DNA of 64,000 bases, taken from contig NZ_JAFCJX010000015.1 in NCBI RefSeq assembly GCF_018130695.1, positions 143,344-207,343 of the forward strand, in the 5' to 3' direction. Origin of the DNA: Bradyrhizobium jicamae. GTDB lineage: Bacteria > Pseudomonadota > Alphaproteobacteria > Rhizobiales > Xanthobacteraceae. Both the position numbers and the translations under genes were made by a program. Each line of letters begins with the position of its first letter. Position 1 is the stretch's first letter. Shown piece after piece: positions 12,976 through 21,767 of the stretch. The notes beneath the pieces are model-generated. The model made no database searches and was not told the origin of the DNA. It was given only the letters and a program-made list of their open reading frames with translations.

Positions 12976-13632
12976 TTATTTGCGATCGAGCAGCGCGACG
13001 ATCCGCGCCGGGAAGCTGCGCTCGACGAACAGCGTCTTCACCTCGGCGACGCTGAGATAGCGGTCCTTGCCGTCGCCCTTGCCGAGGATGTCGAGCAGCA
13101 CCGGCCATTCGCCGAGCATCATGATGCGGTAGTAGCCGTGCAGGATTCCCCAGTACCAGGGATGGTCATCCTTGGCGCGCTGGAAGTTGGCGCGCATGAA
13201 GGTCTTGATCTCCGCTGCGTTCAATCCGCGTTCGGTGCCGCCGTCGGGATTGCTGTAATCGCTGCCGAACGTCGCGAGCCGCGCGATCTCGTCCTCGTGG
13301 ACAACAGCGTGCTGATCGAGAATGCGCGAGCCGGCGCCGTGCTTGTCGAGCGGCCCGTTGCGCAATTGGTCGAGGATCGCGCCTTCGCGCAGGCTCCGGA
13401 ACGGCGCGCCATTCGCAATCATCGCGACGCCGAAAATCTGCGCGCCGGCGAACAGCGCGGCGAGGCCGGTCTTGCCGGTGGCGCGCTTGATCGTGTCGGT
13501 CAGCTCCGGCAGCGGCACGATGTGGCCGCCGACATAGCCGTTGGCCACCAGCCCACGCAGGAACGGACAGGGATTATCGGGTGAAACCTCGACCGGCGCA
13601 GCCGGCGCCCGGTTTGTCGCGATGTCTTGCAT
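12976..13632 (-). CDS. Putative heme-thiolate peroxidase-like protein
   Basis: This 218-residue protein has no signal peptide. Near its start it carries DNPCPFLRGLVANGY (Cys22). This resembles the PCP-x-N-x-LANHG motif in which cysteine is the heme ligand of fungal chloroperoxidase and unspecific peroxygenases (peroxidase family 2). Further on, HAVVHEDEIARL (His112-Glu113-Asp114) resembles the distal EHD-S motif, and a C-terminal SVAEVKTLFVERSFP resembles the family's FF-x-ERFP end. The call rests on these motifs recognised by eye. The downstream gene is convergent, and a dyad at 13651 lies in its probable promoter. Confidence 0.55.
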   Translation of the reverse strand: MQDIATNRAPAAPVEVSPDNPCPFLRGLVANGYVGGHIVPLPELTDTIKRATGKTGLAALFAGAQIFGVAMIANGAPFRSLREGAILDQLRNGPLDKHGAGSRILDQHAVVHEDEIARLATFGSDYSNPDGGTERGLNAAEIKTFMRANFQRAKDDHPWYWGILHGYYRIMMLGEWPVLLDILGKGDGKDRYLSVAEVKTLFVERSFPARIVALLDRK

Positions 13633-13650
13633 GAAACCACATCCAGAAAA

Positions 13651-13673
13651 GCATTCTCTATAGAAAGCAATGC
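13651..13673. promoter_or_regulatory. Dyad upstream of the peroxidase-like gene
   Basis: The nested inverted repeats GCATT-N13-AATGC and TTCT-CTAT-AGAA are centred about 30 bp upstream of the ATG at 13632. The position suits an operator; the regulator is unknown. Confidence 0.35.
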
Positions 13674-13696
13674 GTTACCGATGGGTTAGGCGGCCG

Positions 13697-15499
13697 TCAG
13701 GATTCTGCAGCGAGCTTTATCACCGGTGCAACCAGAGATAGCTTGCCGTAGGGCACGCCGGCTTTCAAGAGGCCATCGCGATAATGCGCGATGTCGGCGG
13801 GGTTCTTCCAATGGAAGTTCCGCAAATGCCGCTCGACGGTGAGGTCGGGATAATTGCCGAGCAGCGACTGCACGGCTTCCTTGGCCTCGTCGGTCCGGCC
13901 GGCCTGCGCGAGCGCGGCGGCGCGCACCGCCAGTCCCTGCAGATGGTTCGGGTTGAGAACCAGCGCCTCGCGCGACCAGGACAGCGACGCATCATATTGG
14001 CCGAGCAGATAATGGCTGAACGCGCTCAGCGCCGCCCACTGATAGCGCGGGTCGCTGTTGCCGCGCTGCTGGACCGCCATCGAGAACAGCTCGATCGCCT
14101 TGCGGTGGTCGCCGATCACCATGTTGCAGATGCCGAGCACGCCGCGCGCGCCCATGTCGTACGGGTTCAGCTCGATCGCCCGCTTGATGGCGTCCATCGC
14201 CGCTTCGTAATGGCCCTGCATCGCGTGCAGATAGGCCAGCAGCGAGAACGCAAAGGACGAGCGCGGATCGAGCCGTACGCTGCTTTCGGCCAGGGCGACC
14301 GAGGAGGCCCACAAGTCGCGCGTGCTCGCGATCCAGCCGAACTGGGCGCCCTGGATCTGGATGGTCGCGAGATAGGCGCGCGCGATCGACAAGGCAGGAT
14401 CGAGTGCGATCGCTTCCTTGAACAGCGCGATCGCGGCTTCGAAATCATCCTTGGTCTGATGGTAATAGTGCGACAGGCCCTTGAGGAAGCGATCCCAGGC
14501 CGTCAGCTCCGACGATGGCGAGCGCGCCGGCGCAGAAGCTTCGGCACGATAGATTTCCTGTGCGATCGCGGCCGAGAGGTTGGACGTGATCTCGTCCTGC
14601 ATCGCGAACAGGTCGCCCATGTCGCGGTCGTAGCGGCCGGTCCACAGCTGCTCGCCCTTTTCGGGTGCGATCAGTTCGGCGGTGACGCGGATCTTGCTGC
14701 CGGCGCGCCGCACCGAGCCTTGGATCAGATAGGTGGCGTCGATCTCGCGCGCGATCAGGCGCGTGCTCAGATTCTTGCCCTTGAACGCGAAGGTCGAGTT
14801 GCGGCTCAGCACGCGATAGAAGGACTGCAGCGACAGCGCGTGGATCAGGTCCTCGGTCAGGCCGTCGGAAAAATACTCGTCCGCGCTGCCGCTCAGATTG
14901 TCGAACGGCAGCACGCCGACGATCGCGGTCCGGTACTGGCCGGGCAGATGCGGTCCGTCCTTCGGGGCTTCCTCGTGGCCGTCGGTGCCTTCAGGCATCC
15001 AGGTCCAGACATGGATCGGCTCGCTGATGTTCTTGAAGCGGTGCGGGCCGGCGTCGACCAGCGTCACCGCGAGACGCTTGCCGGCCTCGGTGTAGGCCTT
15101 GTCCGATACCGCGATGCCGCCGGGTGCAGCCACCGTCTCGAGGCGGACGGCGATGTTGACGTCGTCGCCGAACACCTCGTCCTCGTCGGCCATGACGTCG
15201 CCCATATGGACGCCCATCCGGAAGTGCATGGCACGATCGGCCGGCAGATGCTCGTTGCGCTCGGCCATCACGGTCTGCATCGCCACCGCGGCTTCGATCG
15301 CGCCGATGATGCTCGGAAACTCCAGCAGGAAGCCGTCGCCGGTATTTTTGACGATGCGGCCGCCATGATTGAGGATGATCGGGTAGATCGCGCTGCGATG
15401 GGCCTTGAAAGAGGCATGCGTGCCCGCCTCGTCGGCCCCCATCATGCGGGAATAGCCGGAGATATCAGCGCAGAGGATGGCGGCGAGCCGTCTTTCCAT
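13697..15499 (-). CDS. Class III adenylate/guanylate cyclase with TPR domain
   Basis: This 600-residue cytoplasmic protein starts with a class III cyclase homology domain (about 1-170): metal-binding Asp in LCADISGYSRMM, NTGDGF, and FGDDVNIAVRLE. A TolB-like segment follows (about 190-320, AIVGVLPFDNLSG through LWTGRYDRDMGDLF), then tetratricopeptide repeats to the end (about 330-560). This cyclase-TolB-TPR architecture is expanded many-fold in Bradyrhizobium. It probably makes cAMP from ATP in response to a protein partner bound by the TPRs, although some members are inactive. The gene appears to be alone on the minus strand. Confidence 0.9.
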   Translation of the reverse strand: MERRLAAILCADISGYSRMMGADEAGTHASFKAHRSAIYPIILNHGGRIVKNTGDGFLLEFPSIIGAIEAAVAMQTVMAERNEHLPADRAMHFRMGVHMGDVMADEDEVFGDDVNIAVRLETVAAPGGIAVSDKAYTEAGKRLAVTLVDAGPHRFKNISEPIHVWTWMPEGTDGHEEAPKDGPHLPGQYRTAIVGVLPFDNLSGSADEYFSDGLTEDLIHALSLQSFYRVLSRNSTFAFKGKNLSTRLIAREIDATYLIQGSVRRAGSKIRVTAELIAPEKGEQLWTGRYDRDMGDLFAMQDEITSNLSAAIAQEIYRAEASAPARSPSSELTAWDRFLKGLSHYYHQTKDDFEAAIALFKEAIALDPALSIARAYLATIQIQGAQFGWIASTRDLWASSVALAESSVRLDPRSSFAFSLLAYLHAMQGHYEAAMDAIKRAIELNPYDMGARGVLGICNMVIGDHRKAIELFSMAVQQRGNSDPRYQWAALSAFSHYLLGQYDASLSWSREALVLNPNHLQGLAVRAAALAQAGRTDEAKEAVQSLLGNYPDLTVERHLRNFHWKNPADIAHYRDGLLKAGVPYGKLSLVAPVIKLAAES

Positions 15500-15739
15500 G
15501 ATTCCCTTAGGTCCCGGAGCGGGTCACGCGAGCCGCAACGACCGATTCCAATCCTTCCAAGACATCTTGTATCTGGCGGAAGTCCGGCCCGGACGCAACC
15601 TTATTGCATTCTAACAGGAATTCGCCTGCGGCGAATGATCTTATCCGCCGGGATACTAATGAATTGATATGTCGCCGGCATGGCGCAGCGTGGCCGGAAA
15701 GCCGTTCCGGCTGGTGATTCCCTGTGCTAATGGCGCCCC

Positions 15740-16375
15740 ATGCTCGGCATCCATGAACTCTGGCTGTTCGCCCTCTCCGGTCTGCTGCTCAACATCACGC
15801 CGGGTCCGGATACCGCCTACATCATCGGCCGCAGCGTCCAGCTCGGCTGGCGGGGCGGCGCGGCCGCCGCGATCGGGATCTGCTGCGGCTGCCTGGTGCA
15901 TGTGTTTGGCGCGGCGATCGGCCTGTCGGCGCTGTTGATGGCGTCGTCGGCGGCTTTTACCGTCGTCAAGCTGGTCGGCGCGGCCTATCTCGTGATCACG
16001 GGGTTGCAGATGCTGCTGTCGCGCACGCAGCCGATCGCGGATGCCGCTAGTCAGCGTGGCGAGACCTCGATCTCGCGGGTGTTCTGGCAGGGCGCGCTCA
16101 CCAACATCCTCAATCCGAAGGTGGCGCTGTTCTTCCTCGCCTTCCTGCCGCAATTCGTCGCCGCCGATTCGCCGCACAAGACGGCGGCGTTTTTGCTGCT
16201 CGGGCTGATCTTCATCTTCAACGGCACGCTGTGGTGCCTCGGTGTGGCAGCGTTTGCCGCCCGCGCCGCCAGCCGCATCCGCAACTCCGGCAATGCCATC
16301 GCATGGATTAACCGGACGCTCGGCGGCCTGTTCGTCTATCTCGGTATCCGCGTCGCGCTGCTCGAAGCGCGCTGA
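15740..16375 (+). CDS. LysE/RhtB family amino acid exporter
   Basis: This 211-residue inner membrane protein has about six hydrophobic segments. The LysE signature at the N-terminus (NITPGPDTAYIIGRS, near 20-35) and the later NPKVALFFLAFLPQF (near 130-145) are diagnostic of the LysE/RhtB translocators, which export amino acids or small metabolites by proton antiport. The substrate cannot be read from sequence. The ATG at 15740 has only a weak ribosome binding site. A palindromic repeat follows the stop. Confidence 0.93.
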   Translation: MLGIHELWLFALSGLLLNITPGPDTAYIIGRSVQLGWRGGAAAAIGICCGCLVHVFGAAIGLSALLMASSAAFTVVKLVGAAYLVITGLQMLLSRTQPIADAASQRGETSISRVFWQGALTNILNPKVALFFLAFLPQFVAADSPHKTAAFLLLGLIFIFNGTLWCLGVAAFAARAASRIRNSGNAIAWINRTLGGLFVYLGIRVALLEAR

Positions 16376-16379
16376 CAAT

Positions 16380-16424
16380 AGCGTTTTCGAGCGAAGTGGC
16401 TTCCGGTTCGCGTGAAGAAAACGC
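16380..16424. repeat. Palindromic repeat (GCGTTTTCGAGCGAAGTGG type)
   Basis: GCGTTTTC and GAAAACGC arms enclose a second complementary pair around CGAA...TTCG. I recognise this as a frequent Bradyrhizobium intergenic hairpin. It separates converging genes. Confidence 0.7.
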
Positions 16425-16439
16425 GTCAAAACCAAAAAG

Positions 16440-17192
16440 CTAACCGTGCAATTTCAGCAGCGCGCTGCCGGCGAGGTAGAGGCCGAGCAGGATCATCGCG
16501 ATCAGGAACCAGCGGCGGAATACCTCGGGCTGCATCCGCGATCGCACCGACTGGCCGATGAACATGCCGACGAACGACGCCACCATCGCGACCGCGCCCG
16601 GGAGCGCGGTTGCGGCCGTCAGCAGGCCCGAGCTCGTCAGGTTGAAGGCGAGTGCGACGGTTGCGGTGGTGAAGAACACGCCGAGTGCCTGCACCAACTC
16701 GTCCTTCTCCATCCCGATCGCCTGCATGAAGGGCATCGAGGGAATCACCTGCACACCGGTCGCGGCCGAGATCAGTCCGGTGAGAACGCCGACGATGCCG
16801 CCGATCCACTTCTCGTCGCGCCGCGCGACCTTGAAGCTGAACTTGCTTAAGCCCACGACGGCGTAGATCACGAGCAGCGCGCCGAGCACCACGGTGCCGT
16901 AGGGCGCATAGGGACCGGTCAGCAGTCCCGCATTGAGCCAGATGCCGACGACGGTGCCGAGCATCAACGGCCACAGCCGCTTGACGATGTCGCGCAGATA
17001 CGGGCCGACGAAGGTCTGCCAGATGTTGGTGACGATCGCCGGCACGATCACGATCGCGATCGCCTGGCCCGGCGGCATGGTGACCGCGAGCAGGCCCATC
17101 GAGACGGTCGGCAGCCCGAGCCCCAGCGTGCCCTTGACGAAGCCGGCGAGCAGGAAGGCGAAGGCGATCAGGATCAGCATGTGGTCGATCAT
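16440..17192 (-). CDS. TauE/SafE family sulfite/organosulfur exporter
   Basis: This 250-residue protein consists of about seven to eight transmembrane segments. The repeated GLGLPTVS / GxLxGxxxxATG-type motifs (here GLGLPTVSMGLLAV near the N-terminus and GVLTGLISAATGVQVIP in the second half) place it in the TauE/SafE permease family, which exports sulfite, sulfoacetate or other small anions. The frame is open further upstream; I start at the ATG at 17192 (MIDHML), and 17180 is also possible. It is divergent from a LysR gene that probably controls it. Confidence 0.85.
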   Translation of the reverse strand: MIDHMLILIAFAFLLAGFVKGTLGLGLPTVSMGLLAVTMPPGQAIAIVIVPAIVTNIWQTFVGPYLRDIVKRLWPLMLGTVVGIWLNAGLLTGPYAPYGTVVLGALLVIYAVVGLSKFSFKVARRDEKWIGGIVGVLTGLISAATGVQVIPSMPFMQAIGMEKDELVQALGVFFTTATVALAFNLTSSGLLTAATALPGAVAMVASFVGMFIGQSVRSRMQPEVFRRWFLIAMILLGLYLAGSALLKLHG

Positions 17193-17236
17193 GTCAGCAC
17201 ATTGACCGAAGGAGCGGATCGGCACAATCTGGAGGT

Positions 17237-17264
17237 TACGGAGCGAGCCTTCGGTTCCTCCGTA
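17237..17264. promoter_or_regulatory. Inverted repeat between tauE-like and lysR genes
   Basis: TACGGAG and CTCCGTA form perfect 7-bp arms 14 bp apart, placed between the divergent starts. It may be the LysR operator, or a hairpin in the short LysR leader. Confidence 0.35.
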
Positions 17265-17278
17265 GGCAGAAAGCGGAC

Positions 17279-18172
17279 ATGCGGTTTGATCTGGTCGATT
17301 TGCAGCTGTTCATCGCGGTGGCGGACGCGCGCAGCATCACGCAAGGCGCGCAGCGCGCCAACATGGCGCTGGCCTCCGCCAGCGAGCGCATCAAGGGGCT
17401 CGAGGACGCGCTCGGCGTCGCGCTCCTGAAACGCGGCCGCCGCGGCGTCGAATTGACCGCGGCCGGCGAGAGCCTGCTCGATCACGCCCGCATCGTGATC
17501 CACAATGTCGAGGCGCTGCAGGGCGATCTGTCGGCCTATGCCACCGGCGTTCGCGCCAGCGTGCTGCTGCTCGCCAACACCTCGGGGCTGTCGGAGCATC
17601 TGCCGCGCGCGCTCGCCGCCTTCCTGCACGCGCATCCCGACATCAATGTCGACGTCGAGGAGCGCGAGAGCGCCGATATCGCGGCCGCGATCGCCAGCGG
17701 TGCCGCCGATCTCGGCTTCGCCGCCGAGCACGCGCTGCCCGACAGTGTCGAGCGCTTTCTGTTCAGCGAGGACCGGCTGACCCTGGTGGCCGCGAAGCGC
17801 AGCGATCTCGGCAATCGCCGCCAGATCGACTTCCAGGAGGTGGTCGGGCGCGATTTCGTCGGGCTCACGGCCTCGACCGCGCTGCAGGTTCACATCTCCC
17901 GCCACGCCGCCAAGCTCGGCGCCCGCCTGCGTTTCCGCGCTCGCCTGCGCGATTTCGATGCGATCTGCCAGATGGTCGCGGCCGATGTCGGCGTTGCCGT
18001 CGTGCCGGAGACCGCGGCACGCCGATGCGCGCGATCGATGCCGATCGTCGCGATCCGGATCCGCGACGGCTGGGCCAATCGCCGGCTCACCATCTGCGCC
18101 CGCAGTTTCAAGGCGCTGCCGCGGCCGGCGAAGCAGCTGGTGGATTATCTGCGCGCTGAAGTTCAGCGCTGA
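17279..18172 (+). CDS. LysR family transcriptional regulator
   Basis: This 297-residue protein has a winged helix-turn-helix at residues 1-60 (LQLFIAVADARSITQGAQRANMALASASERIKGLE, split across the two helices). A type 2 periplasmic-binding-like effector domain spans about 90-290. The N-terminal motif FDLVDLQLFIAVAD is typical. It is divergent from the TauE/SafE exporter, the classic arrangement for a LysR regulator and its target. The effector is unknown. It ends 3 bp before the stop of the converging TctC-type gene. Confidence 0.93.
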   Translation: MRFDLVDLQLFIAVADARSITQGAQRANMALASASERIKGLEDALGVALLKRGRRGVELTAAGESLLDHARIVIHNVEALQGDLSAYATGVRASVLLLANTSGLSEHLPRALAAFLHAHPDINVDVEERESADIAAAIASGAADLGFAAEHALPDSVERFLFSEDRLTLVAAKRSDLGNRRQIDFQEVVGRDFVGLTASTALQVHISRHAAKLGARLRFRARLRDFDAICQMVAADVGVAVVPETAARRCARSMPIVAIRIRDGWANRRLTICARSFKALPRPAKQLVDYLRAEVQR

Positions 18173-18174
18173 CG

Positions 18175-19143
18175 CTACTTCGTCGTCGCGATGCCGGAAT
18201 CCTTGATCACCTTGGCCCATTTCGCCGTCTCGCCGGCGATGAAGGCGCGGAAGTGATCGGGCGTATCGCCGACCGGGGTCATGCCCTGCTCGGCGAGCTT
18301 TGATTTGACGCCCGCATCGGCGAGCGCCGTCGCTGCGGCCTTGTTCAGCGTGGCGATGACGGCCGGCGGCGTCGCGGCTGGAGCGATCATGCCGTACCAG
18401 TTCTCGGCACGGACGTCGGGCATGCCGAGCTCGGCCGTGGTCGGCACGTCGGGCGCGGTCGCCGCACGTTCCGGCGCGCCGAGCGCGATCGGCCGCAGCG
18501 CGCCGCTTCTGACATGCGGCAGGATCGCCGGCAGGTCGAGGAAGGTCATCTCGACCTGTTGCCCGAGCAGGTCGTTCACCGCGGGCGCAGCGCCGCGATA
18601 GGGCACGTGGACGATGTCGACCTTCGCGGTGAGCTTGAACAACTCGCCGGCGAGGTGCGGCAGGCTGCCGGGGCCGGTCGAGGCGAAGTTGAGTTTCCCC
18701 GGTTGCGCCTTGGCGAGCGCGACCAGCTCGGTCATGTTCCTGGCCGGCACGTTGCTGGTGACGACGAGCATCTCGGGTACGGTGACGCAGAGCGTGACCG
18801 GCGCAAAATCCTTCAGCGCGTCGTAGGGGATCTTCTCCATGCTCTGGTTGATCGCAAGCGCGCCGGCATTGACGATGCCGATCGTGTAGCCGTCGGGATT
18901 GGCCTTCGCGACCGCGTCGGTGCCGAGCGTGCCGCCCTGGCCGCCGCGATTGTCGATCACGATTGGCTGCTTCATCAGTTCCGACATCTTCTGCCCGACG
19001 ATGCGGGCGACGATGTCGTTGGGGCCGCCGGCGGGGAAGGGCACGATCAGCTTGATCGGTTTGGTCGGGAAATCCTGCGCGAGAGCCAGGCTCGGTATCA
19101 GGCCCAGCAGGACCCCTGCCAACAGTCTGCAGCCCATCCGCAT
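18175..19143 (-). CDS. Tripartite tricarboxylate transporter binding protein (Bug/TctC)
   Basis: This 322-residue periplasmic solute-binding protein has a signal peptide (MRMGCRLLAGVLLGLIPSLALA). The Bug motif FPTKPIKLIVPFPAGGPNDIVAR follows immediately, with DNRGGQGGTLG and VPYRGAAPAVNDLLGQQ further on. Such proteins bind carboxylates or aromatic acids, usually for TctAB, though most members are orphans. No TctA or TctB gene is near, so this one is an orphan too. I start at the ATG at 19143 because GGGAGG lies 8 bases upstream; the longer frame adds a segment incompatible with a signal peptide. Confidence 0.92.
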   Translation of the reverse strand: MRMGCRLLAGVLLGLIPSLALAQDFPTKPIKLIVPFPAGGPNDIVARIVGQKMSELMKQPIVIDNRGGQGGTLGTDAVAKANPDGYTIGIVNAGALAINQSMEKIPYDALKDFAPVTLCVTVPEMLVVTSNVPARNMTELVALAKAQPGKLNFASTGPGSLPHLAGELFKLTAKVDIVHVPYRGAAPAVNDLLGQQVEMTFLDLPAILPHVRSGALRPIALGAPERAATAPDVPTTAELGMPDVRAENWYGMIAPAATPPAVIATLNKAAATALADAGVKSKLAEQGMTPVGDTPDHFRAFIAGETAKWAKVIKDSGIATTK

Positions 19144-19217
19144 TCGCAGCGCCTCCCTGACTTTTCTCGTTGGCGTCAGGATGAGGGCAGAGGAGGCGTT
19201 CGGCAACAGTGAAATTG

Positions 19218-19997
19218 TTACGCGTTGAGCAGCTTCATCGCCGCTTCATGCACGCGGGGATCGCCGGCGGCGATGATGCGGCCGCCCTTTTGTGCCGGCT
19301 TGCCGTCCCAGGTGGTGACGATGCCGCCGGCGCCGGTGACGATCGGGATCAGGGCTGCGATGTCGTAGGCCTTCAGCTCGGTCTCGACAACGAGGTCGAG
19401 ATGGCCAGCCGCGAGCATGCAGTAGGAGTAGCAATCGCCGCCATAGCGGGTCAGCTTGGCCGCGCCCTCGATCCGCTGGAAGCGGGCGCGATCATCCTCT
19501 TTCATCAGCAGCGGGCTCGTGGTGTAGGCCGTCGCCTCCTTCAGCGACGAGCAGCGCCGCACCGTCAGCTTCCGCGCGCCGGTCGGGCCGGCGTAAGTCG
19601 CCGAGCCGCTGTCGCCCAGGAAGCGCTCGCCGATATAGGGCTGGTGCATCATGCCGAACACCGGCGTGCCCTTGTGCAAGAGCGCGATCAGCGTGCCCCA
19701 GATCGGAAAGCCCGCGATGAAGGATTTGGTGCCGTCGATCGGATCGAGCACCCAGACGTAGTCGGCGTCCTCGCGCTCATTGCCGAACTCCTCGCCGACG
19801 ATGCCGTGCTGAGGGAAGTTCGCCTTGATCAGCCGCCGCATCACCGCTTCGGCCGCGCGATCGGCCTCGGTGACCGGATCGAAGTCGCTGGCGCTCTTGT
19901 TGTCGATCGACAGCGAGGTGCGGAAGAACGGCAGAATGGTTTCGCCGGAAGCGGTGGCGAGCCGGCCGATGAAGGCGGTGAAATCGATGACCGTCAC
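19218..19997 (-). CDS. hisN: Histidinol-phosphatase, inositol monophosphatase family
   Basis: This 259-residue cytoplasmic enzyme removes phosphate from histidinol phosphate in histidine synthesis. The metal-binding motifs of the IMPase superfamily are present: GEEFG (near 70), DPIDGTKSF (near 85) and KAYDIAALIPIVTGAGG (near 210). The match is closest to HisN rather than SuhB because of the overall length and the YGGDCYSYCMLAAGHLD segment. I use the GTG at 19997, which has AAGGAA 5 bases upstream and gives the family length; the frame is open further upstream without support. Confidence 0.87.
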   Translation of the reverse strand: MTVIDFTAFIGRLATASGETILPFFRTSLSIDNKSASDFDPVTEADRAAEAVMRRLIKANFPQHGIVGEEFGNEREDADYVWVLDPIDGTKSFIAGFPIWGTLIALLHKGTPVFGMMHQPYIGERFLGDSGSATYAGPTGARKLTVRRCSSLKEATAYTTSPLLMKEDDRARFQRIEGAAKLTRYGGDCYSYCMLAAGHLDLVVETELKAYDIAALIPIVTGAGGIVTTWDGKPAQKGGRIIAAGDPRVHEAAMKLLNA

Positions 19998-20349
19998 GGC
20001 AGTTCCTTCGGGGGTCTTTGGACGCGCAGCATTCCGCTTGTCACTCTTGCCTAGCTCAATCCGATGCACGGCGCACGATTAACGGAGCGTTATCCCGCGC
20101 CAACTCGCGCTTGGACTTTCGCTTTGGCTTCGCTTTCGCGCCTCAAGGCCGTTCACGAACCCGCGAGTTCCGGTATACGGGCTATGCAATTTGTGCCGGG
20201 CAGCTGTCTTTCCGTCGCAAGTAACTGAATTTTCTTCTGAATTCTATATCTGGCCGGTTCGGGCATATTCGTTAGTCCACTAAAGATTATGCCTCATACC
20301 TTTCGAAAGTTCTTGCGTTTTGTGCAGCGCGGCCGCATATTGTTGCGGT

Positions 20350-20434
20350 GCGGTAGCGCCTCGCGCTATCGCTGCCCTCCTTGGGCGTTTCCTCCCTAGA
20401 CTTGGGCCGCTTGTCATTCAAGCGGCCCTTTTTT
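20350..20434 (+). ncRNA. mmgR: mmgR/suhB-type (alpha-r8) small RNA
   Basis: No protein gene precedes the strong terminator at 20404-20434. Just upstream lies TTTCCTCCCT (20382-20391 region), the exact 10-mer described as ultraconserved in the alpha-r8 (mmgR, Rfam suhB) small RNAs of rhizobia, with a degenerate second copy (GCCCTCCTTGG) before it. TTGCGT at 20313 and TATTGT at 20338 (19-bp spacing) are possible promoter boxes, so the RNA would be about 85 nt; the 5' end is estimated. The RNA family was named for its place near an inositol monophosphatase gene, and hisN of that superfamily is the neighbour here. In Sinorhizobium mmgR acts with Hfq to limit polyhydroxybutyrate granules. Confidence 0.7.
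20404..20434 (+). terminator. Rho-independent terminator of the small RNA
   Basis: A perfect 10-bp stem GGGCCGCTTG / CAAGCGGCCC with loop TCATT is followed by TTTTTTCTTTT. It has no protein gene upstream on its strand, so it marks the end of an RNA gene. Confidence 0.9.
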
Positions 20435-20556
20435 CTTTTGGGCGCTCTTTTCCTGGGTGCGATGAATCCGTGCTCACAGCGCGCGGACGCGTGATGAACT
20501 CGGAATCATTTCGGAACCTGCACGCGCCGGCGACACGCCCGCGATCGGAAGCGGCT

Positions 20557-21444
20557 TTACTCTGCGGCGGCCTGGAACGGCCCGAGATCGCCAAGCGGAA
20601 CTTTCGCCAGCGCCTCCGCCAGCACGGCGAAATCGGCGGCGACTTGCGCGAAGCGCGGTCCGCGCTCCCGGCGGCGCTCATCCATGTAAACGGCGCGGTT
20701 GAGCTCGATCTGCACGGTGTGCAGGCCGCTGGCCGGATTGCCGTAATGCTCGGTGATGAAGCCGCCGGCATAGGGCTTGTTGCGTCCGGTCGAATAGCCG
20801 AGCGAGCCCAGCGTCTGCTCGACCAGGTCGGGCAGCAGCGGCGCGCAGCTCGTGCCGTAGCGGTCGCCGATCACCACGTCGGGGCGCCGCGGCTCGTCTC
20901 TGCTGACGCCGACCGACGGCATCGAATGGCAGTCGACCAGGATCACGGTGCCGAACGCCTGATGCGCCTTGTTGATCAGCCGGCGCAGCGCGCGATGATA
21001 GGGCTTGTAGAGCACCTCGATGCGGGAGAGCGCTTCCTCGACATTGAGTCGCTCGCGATAGATCTCCTGGCCGTCGCCGACCACGCGCGGAATGGTGCCG
21101 AGACCGCCGGCGACGCGCATCGAGCGGGTGTTGGCAAAACTCGGCAGCCGCCCGGTGAACATCCTGGGATCGAGCTCATAGGGCTCGCGGTTCACGTCGA
21201 CATAGGAGCGCGGGAAGTTGACGCGCACGGTCGGGAAGCCGCTGACAGCGAGACCTGAGATCAGCTCGTCCATGAAGGAATCTTCGGAGCGTCGCAGCGC
21301 GGCGAGATCGATTCGCGACGCGTTCACGAACTCCGCCGGATAGACCGAGCCGGAATGCGGGGAGTTGAAGATGATCGGCGCCCGCCAGCTCGAGGGCTCC
21401 ACGATCTCGAACGGAGGCGACAATTCGCCCTCAAACTCGGTCAT
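20557..21444 (-). CDS. N-formylglutamate amidohydrolase family
   Basis: This 295-residue protein belongs to the family that hydrolyses N-formyl-L-glutamate to formate and glutamate, the last step of one histidine-degradation route. Visible are FNSPHSGSVYP (near 25), SFMDELISGL, VNREPYELDP with an Arg-rich substrate segment, and VDCHSMPS (near 165), which carries metal ligands. No hut genes are nearby, so the physiological substrate may differ. In many alphaproteobacteria this gene sits beside cpdR, as here. The frame also offers a GTG at 21477; the choice of the ATG at 21444 is moderate. Confidence 0.87.
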   Translation of the reverse strand: MTEFEGELSPPFEIVEPSSWRAPIIFNSPHSGSVYPAEFVNASRIDLAALRRSEDSFMDELISGLAVSGFPTVRVNFPRSYVDVNREPYELDPRMFTGRLPSFANTRSMRVAGGLGTIPRVVGDGQEIYRERLNVEEALSRIEVLYKPYHRALRRLINKAHQAFGTVILVDCHSMPSVGVSRDEPRRPDVVIGDRYGTSCAPLLPDLVEQTLGSLGYSTGRNKPYAGGFITEHYGNPASGLHTVQIELNRAVYMDERRRERGPRFAQVAADFAVLAEALAKVPLGDLGPFQAAAE

Positions 21445-21767
21445 TCCCTTGGCGCCGTCCCTTTGATCCGCCTCCACCTCTCAGAAAAAAGATTCTGCCG
21501 GAAAAGCGGAGGTTTTATGGGCGGGCATTGTCCGTAATCGCGGGGCCGCTGCCAAGCGAAAAGAGTGGGCGGCGCGCTGGAACGCGTCTTAAGAACAACA
21601 AATGCCGCAGCCCGTCGATCCGGCAGGCGTTGATTTCAAGCCGCCGCGGGTCCACAAATAGGCCACGCTCGCGGCCGACGCTGACCGCCAACCTTCACCC
21701 GAAATTTACCGTCTGTCGGGCTTAGTGTGCTTCACTGATCCTCCAGCCGGATTCGACTCGTCCTGCC
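21445..21767. other. Divergent intergenic region before cpdR
   Basis: This 323-bp region between the amidohydrolase and cpdR was searched for a CtrA site (TTAA-N7-TTAAC). Only isolated TTAA words were found. No hairpin with a T-run and no small gene are evident. Confidence 0.5.

Larger units (their letters stand above)
19998..20556. other. Intergenic region containing the sRNA gene
   Basis: This 559-bp region is without a protein gene. It holds the hisN promoter side on the left, an AT-richer stretch near 20220-20300, and the mmgR/suhB-like RNA with its terminator at 20350-20434. The remainder, 20435-20556, holds nothing recognisable and lies behind the stop of the amidohydrolase gene. Confidence 0.6.
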
